Shown: in pieces, positions 10,189-20,477 of the stretch
How positions within the stretch are numbered: position 1 is the first letter of the stretch
How the letters are laid out: the number at the start of each line of letters is the position of its first letter
From: Pseudochelatococcus contaminans
GTDB lineage: Bacteria; Pseudomonadota; Alphaproteobacteria; Rhizobiales; Beijerinckiaceae
Reading direction: 5' to 3'
Length of the DNA stretch: 64,000 bases
Assembly (NCBI RefSeq): GCF_014195635.1
Contig: NZ_JACICC010000008.1
Coordinates: 86,449-150,448 of the forward strand
Notes under the pieces: model-generated
Databases searched by the model: none
What the model saw: the letters and a program-made list of their open reading frames with translations, nothing else
Told to the model about the DNA's origin: nothing
Translations under genes and position numbers: made by a program

Positions 10189-11171
10189 CAGAAGTATCCC
10201 TCGCGCTTCTTGCGCTCCATCGAGGCACCCGTGTCCTTGTCGATCACCCGGCCCTGCCGCTCCGAGACGGACGACGATTCAAGCTCGGCGATGATATCCG
10301 CCAGCGTTACCGCCTCTGATTCGATGGCTCCCGTCAGCGGATAGCAGCCCAAAGTGCGGAAACGGACCTTGCGTATTTGTGGTGTCTCACCCGGCGCGAG
10401 GGGAAATCGGTCGTCATCCACCATGATAAGAGCGCCGTCGCGCTCCACCACCGGTCGCTCCGCTGCGAAGTAGAGCGGCACGACGGGAATGTTTTCGGCC
10501 GCGATGTAGTGCCACACGTCGCGCTCTGTCCAGTTGGACAACGGAAAAACCCGCATCGATTCGCCCTTGGCGATCTGCGTATTGTAAAGGTGCCAGAGCT
10601 CCGGGCGCTGGTTGCGTGGGTCCCAGGCGTGGCTCGCCGTGCGGTGAGAGAACACACGCTCCTTGGCGCGGCTTTTCTCTTCGTCGCGGCGTGCTCCGCC
10701 GAAAGCGGCGTCATAACCGCCTGCGTCGAGCGCCTGCTTCAGCGCCTCCGTTTTCATCACCTGCGTATGCGCAGCGGACCCGGATGCGAACGGCCCTATG
10801 CCCCGGCGCACGCCATCCTCGTTGACGTGCACGCGCAGATCCCAGCCATATTCCTGCGCAATGGCGTCGCGAAACGTGATCATCTCGCGGAATTTCCATG
10901 TCGTATCGACATGCAGTAGCGGGAATGGCGGCTTGGAGGGATAGAACGCCTTGCGGGCCAGATGCAGCATCACGGCGGAATCCTTGCCGATGGAATACAG
11001 CATGACCGGCTTGCGAAATTCTGCCGCAACCTCGCGGATGATGTGGATGGACTGGGCCTCAAGCCACGCAAGATGAGGCGACAAGCGCCGCGCCGAAGCC
11101 GCAGATGTCGGCGTCCGCCCTGTAGTGACTGGCGTCCCTTGGTCGGCCCTCAAAGAATCGGTCGATAACAT
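10188..11171 (-). CDS. cysD: sulfate adenylyltransferase subunit 2
   Basis: Catalytic ATP sulfurylase subunit forming APS from sulfate and ATP with CysN. It belongs to the PP-loop (N-type ATP pyrophosphatase) family: the motif [18 protein letters not shown] is visible, as are [12 protein letters not shown] and the C-terminal [17 protein letters not shown] prefer the ATG at 11171 (CAGGG upstream); an in-frame TTG at 11192 is open. About 327 residues. Its stop overlaps the cysNC start by one base pair set (ATGA), indicating translational coupling. Confidence 0.95.
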   Translation of the reverse strand: MLSTDSLRADQGTPVTTGRTPTSAASARRLSPHLAWLEAQSIHIIREVAAEFRKPVMLYSIGKDSAVMLHLARKAFYPSKPPFPLLHVDTTWKFREMITFRDAIAQEYGWDLRVHVNEDGVRRGIGPFASGSAAHTQVMKTEALKQALDAGGYDAAFGGARRDEEKSRAKERVFSHRTASHAWDPRNQRPELWHLYNTQIAKGESMRVFPLSNWTERDVWHYIAAENIPVVPLYFAAERPVVERDGALIMVDDDRFPLAPGETPQIRKVRFRTLGCYPLTGAIESEAVTLADIIAELESSSVSERQGRVIDKDTGASMERKKREGYF

Positions 11172-11261
11172 TGATAACCCTGATGCTCCCAAATGACGCC
11201 GGGTTTCTTCAAAAGCCTCGCGCGCTGCACGCCGAGACGGGTCTCGCCCCTGCGAACGCCG

Positions 11262-11783
11262 TCAGGCGTCCCCTTGCGTGACGCGAAGCCGGCGGCGCAG
11301 CCCGCTGAGATGCACTTCCTCGCCCTCCAGCGAAGCTGGCTGGTAATGATCGCGCACGAAAACCACGGCGCCAGTGCGCAGCGCCTCGATGGTGCCTTCG
11401 TGCTTCACCTCAAGCGCGTCGAAACCGCTGCGGTGCAAGGCGTTGATCTGATCGCGCAGCACATCGCCCTGCGCACGCAACTCACCGCGATAACCGAGTC
11501 TGTCGCGCAAAATACGCGCGGTCGAGTAATGCCGCCCGTCGTTGTACTTCGGTATATCGAGCACGATCAGCGCAAAGCGGCGCACGTCCTGCTCCAGCCC
11601 TTCCAGGGTTTCACCTGTCTGGAGAACAAGCCCTAAGGGATCGGCCCGACCTTCCAGCACGGCGCGCTCGGCGAGATAGCGCTCCTTGCCGAGCACGATC
11701 GCCCCGGCAGCCGGCAGCGGCGCATCAGCGTCAACGAATTGCCATTCGTCGTCAACGAACGCACCGTTCCTGAACAGAGCCAT
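11262..11783 (-). CDS. DUF934 protein of the sulfur assimilation operon
   Basis: A 173-residue soluble protein without a proven activity. It matches the DUF934 family, which is habitually encoded next to cysI/cysH in proteobacteria: conserved-looking segments are RFALIVLDIPKYNDGRHYSTARILRD and LRAQGDVLRDQ (each quoted from longer conserved stretches), and VFVRDHY near the C-terminus. Start MALFRNGAF overlaps the cysH stop by ATGA. The position between cysH and cysD suggests a helper role in sulfate or sulfite reduction; that is inference. Confidence 0.85.
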   Translation of the reverse strand: MALFRNGAFVDDEWQFVDADAPLPAAGAIVLGKERYLAERAVLEGRADPLGLVLQTGETLEGLEQDVRRFALIVLDIPKYNDGRHYSTARILRDRLGYRGELRAQGDVLRDQINALHRSGFDALEVKHEGTIEALRTGAVVFVRDHYQPASLEGEEVHLSGLRRRLRVTQGDA

Positions 11784-12535
11784 CAGGCACTCCTCTTCGT
11801 CACACCAGCGGCGGAAACGTGAATGCCGCATTCTGTTTTTGCCTGTCCGCGCCAACGCCCGGCACGCGGGTCCTCACCCGGCGCCACAGGCGATGTGCAG
11901 GGGGCGCAGCCAATGGATGGATATCCTTTCGCCACCAGCGGGTGGCGTGGCAGATCGTGCTCACGCAGGTAAGCAACCAGTTCGCCCGCTCCCCAGCTTG
12001 CCAGCGGCGACACCTTGATATGCGTCGCATCTGCCTCGAACACAGGCAGCGCCGCGCGCGTCGACGCCTGAAACCGCTTCCGGCCTGTGATCCAGGCCGT
12101 AAACGGCATCAGCGCGGACGCCAGCGGCTCAACCTTGCGCAGGTGGCAGCATCGATCAGGATCGATGCTGAACAGCGCGCCATACGGGTCCGCAACTTCC
12201 ATCGCGCCGGCATCGGGGCCGACGCTGCGCACGTCCGTCAGGCCAAGTTGGTCGATCAGCGTATCGCGGTAAGCCAGGGTCTCGGGGAACAGCCGTCCGG
12301 TGTCGACGAACACCACCGGCACGGCCCGATCGACCCGCGAGGCAAGATGCAACAGCACGGCCGACTCCGCCCCGAAGCTGGACACCAGCGCGATCTCCCC
12401 CGGAAACAGCCGCGTCAGCGCAACCCGCAACACCTCGTCCGCCGGCAGATCGCCATACGTGGCGTTTAGCGTGGCGACGCGCGCGTTGTCGGGCGCATGT
12501 CCGGCGGTTTCACGCGGCGGCTGGAGCTGCACCAT
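11783..12535 (-). CDS. cysH: assimilatory APS/PAPS reductase
   Basis: Reduces activated sulfate to sulfite using thioredoxin. The PP-loop-like SSFGAESAVLLHLASR and FVDTGRLFPET are seen, the catalytic Cys is in TECGIHV near the C-terminus, and two Cys pairs (RCCHLRKVEPL and GCAPCTSPV) are the ligands of the [4Fe-4S] cluster typical of bacterial APS reductases. Of 250 residues, it is therefore more likely an APS than a strict PAPS reductase. GGAGG precedes the ATG. The 5' end overlaps the cysI 3' end by 26 bp in another frame. Confidence 0.93.
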   Translation of the reverse strand: MVQLQPPRETAGHAPDNARVATLNATYGDLPADEVLRVALTRLFPGEIALVSSFGAESAVLLHLASRVDRAVPVVFVDTGRLFPETLAYRDTLIDQLGLTDVRSVGPDAGAMEVADPYGALFSIDPDRCCHLRKVEPLASALMPFTAWITGRKRFQASTRAALPVFEADATHIKVSPLASWGAGELVAYLREHDLPRHPLVAKGYPSIGCAPCTSPVAPGEDPRAGRWRGQAKTECGIHVSAAGVTKRSA

Positions 12536-14183
12536 AGAGGGCCTCCTTGAACGGCGCTTCGCCGACGCGGCGGAAGAACGCCAGGAACGGCTCTTCCGGG
12601 CTGCTGCGCTGCGCTATATAGGTGTTCACGACCGTTTCGATGGCATCGACGATATCGTCGCTGGAAAAGCCGCGCCCGACGATGGAGCCGATGGAGCAGG
12701 TTTCATCCCCCGAACCGCCGAGGGTGATCTGATAGAACTCCTCACCTTTGCGGTCGACGCCGAGAATACCGATATGCGCCACATGATGATGGCCGCAGGC
12801 GTTGATGCAGCCGGAAATCTTGATCTTCAGATCGCCGATCTCGTGCTGCCGTGACAGGTCCGCGAAGCGCTCGCTGATGCGCTGCGCCAGAGGAATCGAC
12901 CGCGCATTGGCCAGCGAGCAATAGTCGAGGCCCGGGCAGCAGATGCTGTCGGTGATAAGCCCGGCATTGCCGGTCGCAACGCCCGCCTTTTGCAGCTCGG
13001 CGAACAGCGCCGGTACGTCGTCCAACCTCACATGCGGCAGAACGAGATTCTGTTCGTGGGAGACGCGCAGCTCATCGAACGAATAACGCTCCGCAAGATC
13101 CGCGATGGCTTCCATCTGCTCGGCCGTCGCATCGCCCGGCACGCTGCCGACACTCTTGAGCGAAACGGTCACGATGCCATAACCCGGAGAGCGATGCGGC
13201 GCGAGGTTACGCGCCACGAAATCGGCCAGCGCGGTATCCACGACCTTCGCACGCTCCAGCGTTTCAGACCGCTCGGGCAGCGTCTCGAACGCGGGCGGGG
13301 CAAAGTACGCGGCAATGGCATCGATCTCGTCGTGCGGCAGCGTCAATGCATCGCGGCTCTTGATATCTTCGTACTCTTCCTCGACCTGCCGACGAACCTC
13401 GTCCAACCCGGCCTCATGCAGCAGGATCTTGACGCGCGCCTTGTACTTGTTGTCGCGGCGGCCGAACTGGTTGTAAACGCGCAGAATGGCTTCGCAGTAG
13501 CTCAGCAGCTCAGACTCCGGCAGGAACTCGCGCACCTTCTTCGCCACCATGGGCGTGCGCCCCAACCCGCCGCCGACATAAACTGTGAACCCGCGTTCGC
13601 CTGCCGCGTTTTCCACGATCTGCAAGCCGATGTCGTGCACCTGAATGGCCGCGCGATCATGCGTCGAGCCACTCACCGCGATCTTGAACTTCCGCGGCAG
13701 GTAAGTGAATTCCGGATGCAGCGACGACCATTGCCGCAGAATTTCGGCATAAACGCGCGGGTCCGCCAACTCATCACGCGCGGCGGACGCAAAATGATCC
13801 GCCGATACGTTGCGGATGCAGTTGCCGGAGGTCTGGATCGCGTGCAGCTCCACCTTCGCCAGATCGTCGAGAATATCCGGCACGTCCTCCAGCCTGATCC
13901 AGTTGAACTGGATGTTCTGGCGGGTGGTGAAATGGCCGTATCCCTTGTCGTAGCGGCGCGCGATATGAGCAAGACCGCGCAGCTTGGCGCTGCTCAGCGT
14001 GCCATAGGGAATGGCCACCCGCAGCATGTAGGCATGCAGCTGCAGGTAAACGCCGTTCATCAGACGCAGGGGCCTGAACTCGTCTTCGGTCAGTTCCCCG
14101 GCGAGCCTGCGCTGCACCTGATCGCGGAACTCCTCGACGCGACCATTCACGAAACGGCGGTCGAATTCGTCATAACGATACAT
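12510..14183 (-). CDS. cysI: sulfite reductase hemoprotein (nitrite/sulfite reductase family)
   Basis: Six-electron reduction of sulfite to sulfide with siroheme and a coupled [4Fe-4S] cluster. The cluster Cys motifs are visible as SICCPGLDYCSLANARS and KISGCINACGHHHV. The two-fold ferredoxin-like/catalytic repeat can be seen (TTRQNIQFNW early and SHEQNLVLPHV later). It has 557 residues, the length of the rhizobial CysI. No flavoprotein CysJ is present in the window, so the electron donor is probably ferredoxin or another reductase encoded elsewhere. Confidence 0.95.
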   Translation of the reverse strand: MYRYDEFDRRFVNGRVEEFRDQVQRRLAGELTEDEFRPLRLMNGVYLQLHAYMLRVAIPYGTLSSAKLRGLAHIARRYDKGYGHFTTRQNIQFNWIRLEDVPDILDDLAKVELHAIQTSGNCIRNVSADHFASAARDELADPRVYAEILRQWSSLHPEFTYLPRKFKIAVSGSTHDRAAIQVHDIGLQIVENAAGERGFTVYVGGGLGRTPMVAKKVREFLPESELLSYCEAILRVYNQFGRRDNKYKARVKILLHEAGLDEVRRQVEEEYEDIKSRDALTLPHDEIDAIAAYFAPPAFETLPERSETLERAKVVDTALADFVARNLAPHRSPGYGIVTVSLKSVGSVPGDATAEQMEAIADLAERYSFDELRVSHEQNLVLPHVRLDDVPALFAELQKAGVATGNAGLITDSICCPGLDYCSLANARSIPLAQRISERFADLSRQHEIGDLKIKISGCINACGHHHVAHIGILGVDRKGEEFYQITLGGSGDETCSIGSIVGRGFSSDDIVDAIETVVNTYIAQRSSPEEPFLAFFRRVGEAPFKEALYGAAPAAA

Positions 14184-14201
14184 CGCGAACTCCCGGATGG
14201 T

Positions 14202-14531
14202 TCAGGAAACAGAGGGGGCATGCGCCAGCGCTACGGAGGTTCCCGCCGTCGGCCCACCGGCCGCGCGGATCGCTTCCCGCAGCACGAGCGGAACAATGGC
14301 GTCCTCCTCCCGCTTCACATTGACGAGATAGGCGCCAACGACGAGATTACGACGCTCGTCTTCGGCGCCGGCTTCGGTGAGCACGGCGGCAGCCTCCGGC
14401 GTGTCGACGACTTCAGCGGCATTGATGTGCGTCGACCATTCGCCGGCGGGCGTGCGGAAGACCACGAGACCCGAGTGCAGATCGTTCGCCGTCAGCACCT
14501 GCGGAATGGCCGCTTTCGCATCACGTTTCAT
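14202..14531 (-). CDS. DUF2849 protein
   Basis: A 109-residue small protein of the DUF2849 family, found between cysG and cysI in many alphaproteobacteria. Visible elements are TANDLHSGLVVFRTPAGEWS, a likely beta-rich start, and an Ala-rich middle. Function is unknown; its position, 2 bp after cysG and 18 bp before cysI, points to a part in siroheme or sulfite reductase biogenesis. That role is inference. Confidence 0.82.
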   Translation of the reverse strand: MKRDAKAAIPQVLTANDLHSGLVVFRTPAGEWSTHINAAEVVDTPEAAAVLTEAGAEDERRNLVVGAYLVNVKREEDAIVPLVLREAIRAAGGPTAGTSVALAHAPSVS

Positions 14532-14533
14532 GT

Positions 14534-15964
14534 CTACTCCGCTGCAACGAGGGGCTGCATGACAGCCACCGGGGGCGCAATCGGCTCCGCAAAGCCGAAA
14601 TCACCGGCTGCGAGAGCTTCACCCACCAAAATCAGGACAGGGCCGGAAATATCGCCGCGCGACTCTAGCGCCGGCAAATCCGACAGATGACCGACAAGCG
14701 CGCGACTGCCCTTGCGGCCTGCATTCTCAATGGCGGCGACAGGCGTCCCCGGCGAAACGCCGTGGCGCACCAGGCGCTCGAAAGTCTCTACAGCAGCGGT
14801 GCGGCCCATATAAATGCCGATGGTGCCGCCGGAGCGGGCCACTTCCGGCCATCCGTTCGGCTCGCTGCCGCCAGCCCCGTGGCCGGTGGCGAACACAACC
14901 GATGATGACACGCCGCGCAACGTCAGCGGCACGGCATAATCCGCCGCCGCCGCCAAGGCCGCCGTAACGCCGGGAACGACCGTGTAGCGGACACTCGCCG
15001 CACGCAACGCGGCAATTTCCTCGCCGCCGCGCCCGAACACCAGCGGATCCCCGGCCTTGAGGCGCGCCACATGCCGGCCTTCACGCGCAAGCCGGACGAG
15101 CAATTCATTAATCTCACCCTGCGCGACGGAATGCTTGCCTTTGGCCTTGCCGACGGAAATGCGGTGCGCATCGCGGCGCCCCATATCCACGACGGCCTCG
15201 GGCACGAGTTGATCGTGCACGATGACATCCGCCTGCTGCAGAAGTCTTTGAGCGCGCAGCGTCAACAAATCCTCGGCACCCGGCCCGGCCCCGATCAGCC
15301 AGACGACGCCCTCTTCCGCCGGAGCATCTGCGGCGAGGGCAGACAGGGCGTGACGGCGAGCGCCTTCTATATCGCCCGCCAGCGCGAGTTCCCCGCCACG
15401 GCCATCGAACAGTGCCGTCCAGAAACGGCGACGCAGCGCGTTGGTCGGCAAGGCGTTGCAGACATTATCCCGCACGCTGCGGGCCAACTCACCCAGCCGC
15501 CCGAACTCAGGCGCAAGCAGTGCTTCAACGGCAGCGCGCACTCTTTGAGCCAGCACCGGCGCATAACCGTCCGAAGCGATGGCAACCGACACCGGCGCGC
15601 GATCCACGATCGCCGGAATGGCGAAATCGCACAGCTCGATCCGATCCACCACGTTCACGGGCACGCCGGCTTCCCGGCCAAGACGGGAAATGCGCGCGTC
15701 GTAATCCGCGTCGCCCGTTGCGACAAAGAGCAGCGCCGCATTCCGCACGTCATCCGCCACAGGCTCGCGCGGGTGCAACGTCACGTCATTCGTGGAGATC
15801 AGCGCAGCCATGTCCGGCGCGACGTGCATGGAGAAGACGACCGGCTTGCCCTCCGTGCGCAGCAGAAGCCGCAATTTGGCAAGCGCCTCGTCACCCCCGC
15901 CGACGAGAATCAGCGACCGGCCAGCCACATCATATGAAACGGGGAAGAAACGCAAACGGGCCAC
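14534..15964 (-). CDS. cysG: siroheme synthase (precorrin-2 dehydrogenase/ferrochelatase plus uroporphyrinogen III methyltransferase)
   Basis: Makes siroheme for CysI from uroporphyrinogen III. The first ~200 residues are the NAD-binding CysG-N domain (LILVGGGDEALAKLRLLL, then DRIELCDFAIPAIVDR). The second part is the SAM-dependent methyltransferase: VWLIGAGPGAEDLLTLRA, LVPEAVVDMGRR, RLKAGDPLVFGRGGEE and VVPGVTAALAAAADY. Length 476 is normal for the fusion. It is the first gene of the sulfate reduction operon; the AT-rich region 15965-16299 should hold its promoter. Confidence 0.95.
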   Translation of the reverse strand: MARLRFFPVSYDVAGRSLILVGGGDEALAKLRLLLRTEGKPVVFSMHVAPDMAALISTNDVTLHPREPVADDVRNAALLFVATGDADYDARISRLGREAGVPVNVVDRIELCDFAIPAIVDRAPVSVAIASDGYAPVLAQRVRAAVEALLAPEFGRLGELARSVRDNVCNALPTNALRRRFWTALFDGRGGELALAGDIEGARRHALSALAADAPAEEGVVWLIGAGPGAEDLLTLRAQRLLQQADVIVHDQLVPEAVVDMGRRDAHRISVGKAKGKHSVAQGEINELLVRLAREGRHVARLKAGDPLVFGRGGEEIAALRAASVRYTVVPGVTAALAAAADYAVPLTLRGVSSSVVFATGHGAGGSEPNGWPEVARSGGTIGIYMGRTAAVETFERLVRHGVSPGTPVAAIENAGRKGSRALVGHLSDLPALESRGDISGPVLILVGEALAAGDFGFAEPIAPPVAVMQPLVAAE

Positions 15965-16299
15965 GGACTGACTGCCATCCTTGCTAAGTTGTTATGATCT
16001 GTTGCAAACTTCGGCGCACGCCATCGGCACTGCAATTACGCGGGTGGGCGTCATGGCCTCGCCAACGGCGGCAGCGGCGCTTTCCAACGATGATCGACAA
16101 ATAACATTATCACGCGCGTCTAAAAATTAAAATACAATTTTTATATGTATTATAAAAGAGGCCTGATAATTATATAATTTCAGTGGCTTTTTGTGTGTGA
16201 GGTGGAAAAACGCCTTGCCGCGCGCGGCGTAAAAGCCGGCGCGCGGTGTGAAAACGCTTATTTCCCATTCTCCGCCAGCCTGATAGCGGAGCGCGCCTC
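15965..16299 (-). promoter_or_regulatory. AT-rich spacer with the presumed cysG operon promoter and cysA terminator
   Basis: No gene is seen. The stretch 16090-16190 is strongly AT-rich and contains several TATAAT-like boxes on the minus strand (for example GATAAT near 16100 and TATAAT near 16150-16170), fitting a promoter for cysG. Near 16216-16246 a GC-rich imperfect hairpin (CCGCGCGCGGC and GCCGGCGCGCGG) lies after the cysA stop and may terminate the transporter operon. No regulator-binding motif could be assigned. Confidence 0.5.
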
Positions 16300-17505
16300 T
16301 CACCCGGAGGGAAAGAGCCGCGCCTGCTGTACCTTGAGGCCGATGCGGTCCGACACGTTCAGGTCTGCGCCGGGCGGCACATCCAGCTCGATGAGCTTGT
16401 CGGAGAATGCGACCCGCACTTCCGCACGGCGACCGTTAACGGTGCGGCGCACCGAGGCTATGATGCCGGGAACGCCCGTTCCCGCTTCGGTCAGCGTCAG
16501 CTCGTTGGGACGCAGGTAAATATCGTGCTTGCCCGGCCCCGTCCCCGGCGGCACAGCGACATCCAGCGCCTCGCCGGCGAGGAACACCTTGTCGTCGCGA
16601 ACCTCGACCGGCAACCTGGCGGTATCGCCCAGGAACGACAGCACGAAGGGCGATGCCGGGTTCTCATAAACCTCATCCGGCGTGCCGACCTGCTCCAGCC
16701 GGCCATTGGACAGGATAGCAACCCGATCCGCCAGCTCCAGCGCCTCATCCTGATCGTGCGTGACGAAGATCGTCGTGTGGCCGGTGCGATCGTGGATCTC
16801 ACGCAACCACCGTCGTAGATCTTTACGCACCTTCGCGTCGAGCGCACCGAACGGCTCATCGAGCAGCAGCACGCGCGGCTCCACCGCCAAAGCGCGCGCC
16901 AGCGCCACACGCTGACGCTGGCCGCCGGACAACTGGGCAGGATAACGCCGCCCCAGATCGTTGAGCTGCACCAGATCGATCAGCTCTTCGACCCGGCGCT
17001 TGATCGCCGCCGCCGGTGGGCGCTCGCGGCGCGGGCGCACTTTAAGGCCATAGGCGATGTTGTCCGCCACCGTCAGGTGCTTGAACAGCGCATAATGCTG
17101 GAACACAAACCCCACACGCCGCTGCTGCACGGACAGATGCGTGGCATCCTCCGCCCCGAAAAACACGCTGCCTTCGGTCGCGAACTCAAGGCCGGCAATG
17201 ATGCGCAGCAAGGTCGTTTTGCCGGAGCCGGACGGCCCGAGCAACGCCACCAGCTCCCCCGGATGGATCTGTAGATCGATACCAGCCAGTGCCTTGAAAC
17301 CTTCGTAGTCGCGTTCGATTCCCTGTACGCGAATGCCGACGGTTCCTGCCGCGCGCGGCTTTGCGTCAGTGCCCGCCGTGCCCGCCGCGACCGGCGAGAG
17401 CGTGTCCGAAACGCCACTCGAGGAAGGACTTTGCAGCGAGGGTGAGGAGAGCGAGGAAGGCGAGGAGCGATGCGACTGCAAAGGCCGCTGTGATGTTGTA
17501 TTCAT
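16300..17505 (-). CDS. cysA: sulfate ABC transporter ATP-binding protein
   Basis: ATPase powering the CysTW sulfate/thiosulfate channel. ABC motifs are clear: Walker [13 protein letters not shown], signature [15 protein letters not shown], Walker [12 protein letters not shown] and the switch His [10 protein letters not shown], followed by a TOBE-type C-terminal region. The conserved protein begins at [14 protein letters not shown]; before it lies an unusual Ser/Pro-rich leader. The only ATG that seems reasonable is at 17505 ([10 protein letters not shown]), which overlaps cysW by about 140 bp in another frame, so the true start may differ. Confidence 0.92.
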   Translation of the reverse strand: MNTTSQRPLQSHRSSPSSLSSPSLQSPSSSGVSDTLSPVAAGTAGTDAKPRAAGTVGIRVQGIERDYEGFKALAGIDLQIHPGELVALLGPSGSGKTTLLRIIAGLEFATEGSVFFGAEDATHLSVQQRRVGFVFQHYALFKHLTVADNIAYGLKVRPRRERPPAAAIKRRVEELIDLVQLNDLGRRYPAQLSGGQRQRVALARALAVEPRVLLLDEPFGALDAKVRKDLRRWLREIHDRTGHTTIFVTHDQDEALELADRVAILSNGRLEQVGTPDEVYENPASPFVLSFLGDTARLPVEVRDDKVFLAGEALDVAVPPGTGPGKHDIYLRPNELTLTEAGTGVPGIIASVRRTVNGRRAEVRVAFSDKLIELDVPPGADLNVSDRIGLKVQQARLFPSG

Positions 17506-18289
17506 TGTAGAGGATCTCGATGTGGAGCGGCATGGTGTTGGTGACGCCGCGAATGTGACCGGAAACGACGGCGACCGCGCCGAACTCACCCATGGCACGC
17601 GCGTTGCACAGCAGAACGCCATACAGCAATGCCCAGCGAATGTTCGGCAGCGTCACGGTCAGGAATGCGGTGAACCCGGAGGCACCAAGGGACAGCGCCG
17701 CTTCTTCATCGGTATTTCCCTGCTCCTGCATCAGAGGAATGAGTTCTCGCGCCACGAAGGGAAACGTCACGAACACAGTGGCGATGACGATGCCCGGCAG
17801 CGCAAAGATGATCTGGATATTATGCTCCTTCAGGAACGAGCCGAAATAGCCCTGCGCCCCGAAGAGAAGCACGAACACAAGACCTGACACGACCGGCGAC
17901 ACCGAAAACGGCAGGTCGATCAGCGTGACGAGAAAGCTCTTGCCCGGAAACCGGAACTTGGCGATAGCCCACGAAGCGGCAACGCCAAACACCAGATTGA
18001 GCGGCACGGCGATGGCGGCGACAAGCAGCGTCAGCTTGATGGCGTGCTGCGCATCCGGTTCTGCGAACGCGGACAGATAAACCCCGACGCCGCGTTTGAA
18101 CGCCTCCAGAAACACCGTCACCAACGGCAGAATCAGAAACAGGCCAAGAAACGCCAACGCAATGGCCAGCGTGACGCCCCGCACCCACGGCGCTTCCGTT
18201 GTCACGGAATGGCGCAGCGTTTCCTGCGCGGCGGCGCGCTCGGCCTGCGATGCCTGGGCGGTTGAAGGAACGTGCTCAGACATAGCCAA
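17366..18289 (-). CDS. cysW: sulfate ABC transporter permease
   Basis: Inner-membrane permease subunit pairing with CysT. About six hydrophobic segments are visible, the first near residues 40-65 ([21 protein letters not shown]), and the cytoplasmic EAA-type loop that contacts CysA is [22 protein letters not shown]. 307 residues with a start at 18289 or two codons later ([10 protein letters not shown]). The 5' end overlaps the cysT stop by 14 bp. Confidence 0.94.
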   Translation of the reverse strand: MAMSEHVPSTAQASQAERAAAQETLRHSVTTEAPWVRGVTLAIALAFLGLFLILPLVTVFLEAFKRGVGVYLSAFAEPDAQHAIKLTLLVAAIAVPLNLVFGVAASWAIAKFRFPGKSFLVTLIDLPFSVSPVVSGLVFVLLFGAQGYFGSFLKEHNIQIIFALPGIVIATVFVTFPFVARELIPLMQEQGNTDEEAALSLGASGFTAFLTVTLPNIRWALLYGVLLCNARAMGEFGAVAVVSGHIRGVTNTMPLHIEILYNEYNITAAFAVASLLAFLALLTLAAKSFLEWRFGHALAGRGGHGGH

Positions 18290-19175
18290 ACCTCTTGCGG
18301 CTCCACGCCTGGATCAGATTGATGAGCAGCAGCACCGAAAACGAGATCATCAACATCACCGTCGCAATGGCTGTCGCGCCGGTGTAGTCGAACTCTTCAA
18401 GCTTGATCACAATGAGCAGCGGCGCGATTTCGGACACGTAAGGCAGGTTGCCGGCGATAAAAATCACGGAGCCGTATTCGCCAACCGCCCGCGCGAACGC
18501 CAGCGCAAGTCCGGTCAAGATAGCCGGGATAAGCGGCGGCAACAGCACCCGCCACACGGTCTGCCCGCGGCGGGCGCCCAGCGTGGCGGAGGCCTCTTCC
18601 AGCTCACGGTCGATCTCTGCGATCAGCGGCTGCACCATGCGCACCGTGAACGGGATGCTGACGAAGACCAGCGCGATGAAAATGCCGATGGGCGTATAGG
18701 CGATGCGAATGCCATAAGGCGCGAACAGGCTGCCGATGACGCCGTTCTGCGCATAAATCGCCGACAGCGCAATACCGGCAACGGCAGTGGGCAAGGCGAA
18801 GGGCAGATCGACCGCCGCATCAAGAAGACGCCGGCCCGGAAACCTGTAACGCGTCAACACCCAGGCGATGACGAGACCGAACACCGCCGAGAAAGTCGCC
18901 GCGAGCGCCGAGGTGCCAAAGCTCAACTTCAAAGCGGCGGCCACGCGCTCGTTCGTCGCAACCGCCCAGAGGCCGGCAAGACCGATGTCGGACGCCCGCA
19001 AGATCAACCCGCCAAGCGGGATCAGCACGATCAGACCGAGATAAAGAATGGTGTAGCCGAACGCGAACCCGAACCCCGGAATAACGCTGGGCGCGGGAAA
19101 GCGCGACAGGGACACGCGCCGCGCGCCGCCTCCGGCCTGGTTCTTTCCCGATGTTGCTGGTGATGTTGCGGACAT
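18276..19175 (-). CDS. cysT: sulfate ABC transporter permease
   Basis: Second permease subunit (CysT/CysU). Starting at [13 protein letters not shown] it has 299 residues. Membrane segments start with [21 protein letters not shown], and the EAA loop reads [21 protein letters not shown]. Followed by cysW with a 14-bp overlap. The ORF is open 15 codons further upstream, but the extra residues are not family-like. It lies about 220 bp after sbp in the same direction. Confidence 0.93.
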   Translation of the reverse strand: MSATSPATSGKNQAGGGARRVSLSRFPAPSVIPGFGFAFGYTILYLGLIVLIPLGGLILRASDIGLAGLWAVATNERVAAALKLSFGTSALAATFSAVFGLVIAWVLTRYRFPGRRLLDAAVDLPFALPTAVAGIALSAIYAQNGVIGSLFAPYGIRIAYTPIGIFIALVFVSIPFTVRMVQPLIAEIDRELEEASATLGARRGQTVWRVLLPPLIPAILTGLALAFARAVGEYGSVIFIAGNLPYVSEIAPLLIVIKLEEFDYTGATAIATVMLMISFSVLLLINLIQAWSRKRFGYV

Positions 19176-19397
19176 GGCAACGACTTTCAACACGCCGATT
19201 GATGAATACGGCACAAACAAAAAACAGTTCCGCCGCGCGCATAGCCGCCATCGAGCCCCATTTCGGGACGGTCAGACCTCTGATTTCCGGGAACATAAAG
19301 TTCGCAAGAAATGCTTCGATTCGGCCTCTCAATGTCGACACGCGCTGCGGCGGCCGTTCATGAACCGGGAAGGCTAAGCACCTCCCCGGCAGATCGA

Positions 19398-20477
19398 TCA
19401 GCGCTGGGCGATTTCCTTGCTTATCTCGTCAAACACCGATCCGTCGCCGAAGAAGCGCTTCTGAATCGTTTCCCAATCGCCGAACTTGTCCTCGGCACGG
19501 AAGAGCTGCAACTCCTCGAACTTCGGCACTTCACCCGTCACCGTCTCGGGGCGCGAGGGGCGATACCAGTTCTGCGCAATAACGGTCTGCGCCTCGGGCG
19601 AGTAGAGGAAGTTCAGATAGGCTTCGGCTGCCTTGCGGGTGCCGCGCTTTTCCACGTTGGCCTCGACCAGAGCAACCGGCGGCTCCGCCGAAATTGAATA
19701 AGGCGGCACGACGATGTCGAACTTGTCCGGGCCGAATTCATTCAAAATCAGATGAGCCTCGTTCTCCCAGGCAGGCAGCACGTCGCCAAGATCGCGCTGG
19801 GCGAAGCTGATGGTGGAACCGCGCGCACCGGGATCGAGCACCGGCACGTTCTTGTAGAAGTTCGTCACGAACTCCTGCGCCTTCTTTTCATCGCCGCCAT
19901 TCTGGTCGAGCGCAAAGCCCCAGGCGGTCAGGAAGTTCCAGCGGCCACCGGCTGATGTCTTGGGATTCGGTGTGATGATTTTCACGTCCTCGCGGACGAG
20001 ATCATCCCAGTTCTTGATGTTCTTGGGGTTGTCCTTGCGAACGACGAACACCACCGTCGAGGTATAGGGAAGGCCGTTATTCGGCAGCTTTTCGCGCCAC
20101 TCCTTCGGAATGAGCGGCGTTTCGCGCGCGATCAGGTCGATGTCGGAGGCAATGCCGAGCGTCACGACGTCCGCCTCAAGCCCCTCGATGACCTTGTTCG
20201 CCTGCCCGCCAGAGCCGCCATGCGACGTGCGCACGACAACGTCCTCGCCGGTTTCTTTCTTCCAATGCTGCTGGAACAGCTCGTTGATCTGGCGATACAG
20301 CTCGCGCGTCGGGTCATAGGAGACGTTCAGAAGCGTCGTCTGCGCCGATGCGGGCGCTGCGCCAGTGAACCCGGCAAGTCCGACCGCCAGCGCCGAAGCG
20401 ACACCAAGAACCGTACGCCGCGAGACCAGACCATGACCGGCCCGGTGCAAAAACTTGTAAAGCATGGCCCTCTCCAT
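19398..20477 (-). CDS. sbp: periplasmic sulfate-binding protein
   Basis: Captures sulfate in the periplasm for CysTWA. A signal peptide is evident: twin-Arg-like SRRTVLG, hydrophobic ALAVGLAGFTGAAP and cleavage near ASAQ|TTLL. The mature part shows the family pattern LLNVSYDPTRELYRQINE, HGGSGGQANKVIEGLEADVV and NPKTSAGGRWNFL, the regions that bind the sulfate oxyanion. 359 residues including the leader. It heads the transporter operon; the AT-rich region upstream (20478-20700) should hold its promoter. Confidence 0.95.
   Translation of the reverse strand: MERAMLYKFLHRAGHGLVSRRTVLGVASALAVGLAGFTGAAPASAQTTLLNVSYDPTRELYRQINELFQQHWKKETGEDVVVRTSHGGSGGQANKVIEGLEADVVTLGIASDIDLIARETPLIPKEWREKLPNNGLPYTSTVVFVVRKDNPKNIKNWDDLVREDVKIITPNPKTSAGGRWNFLTAWGFALDQNGGDEKKAQEFVTNFYKNVPVLDPGARGSTISFAQRDLGDVLPAWENEAHLILNEFGPDKFDIVVPPYSISAEPPVALVEANVEKRGTRKAAEAYLNFLYSPEAQTVIAQNWYRPSRPETVTGEVPKFEELQLFRAEDKFGDWETIQKRFFGDGSVFDEISKEIAQR

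Noticed and set aside
12990..14690. 566-codon open frame on the plus strand
   Set aside because: Antisense to cysI, DUF2849 and cysG, which have clear motifs; no ribosome-binding site or recognisable domain.
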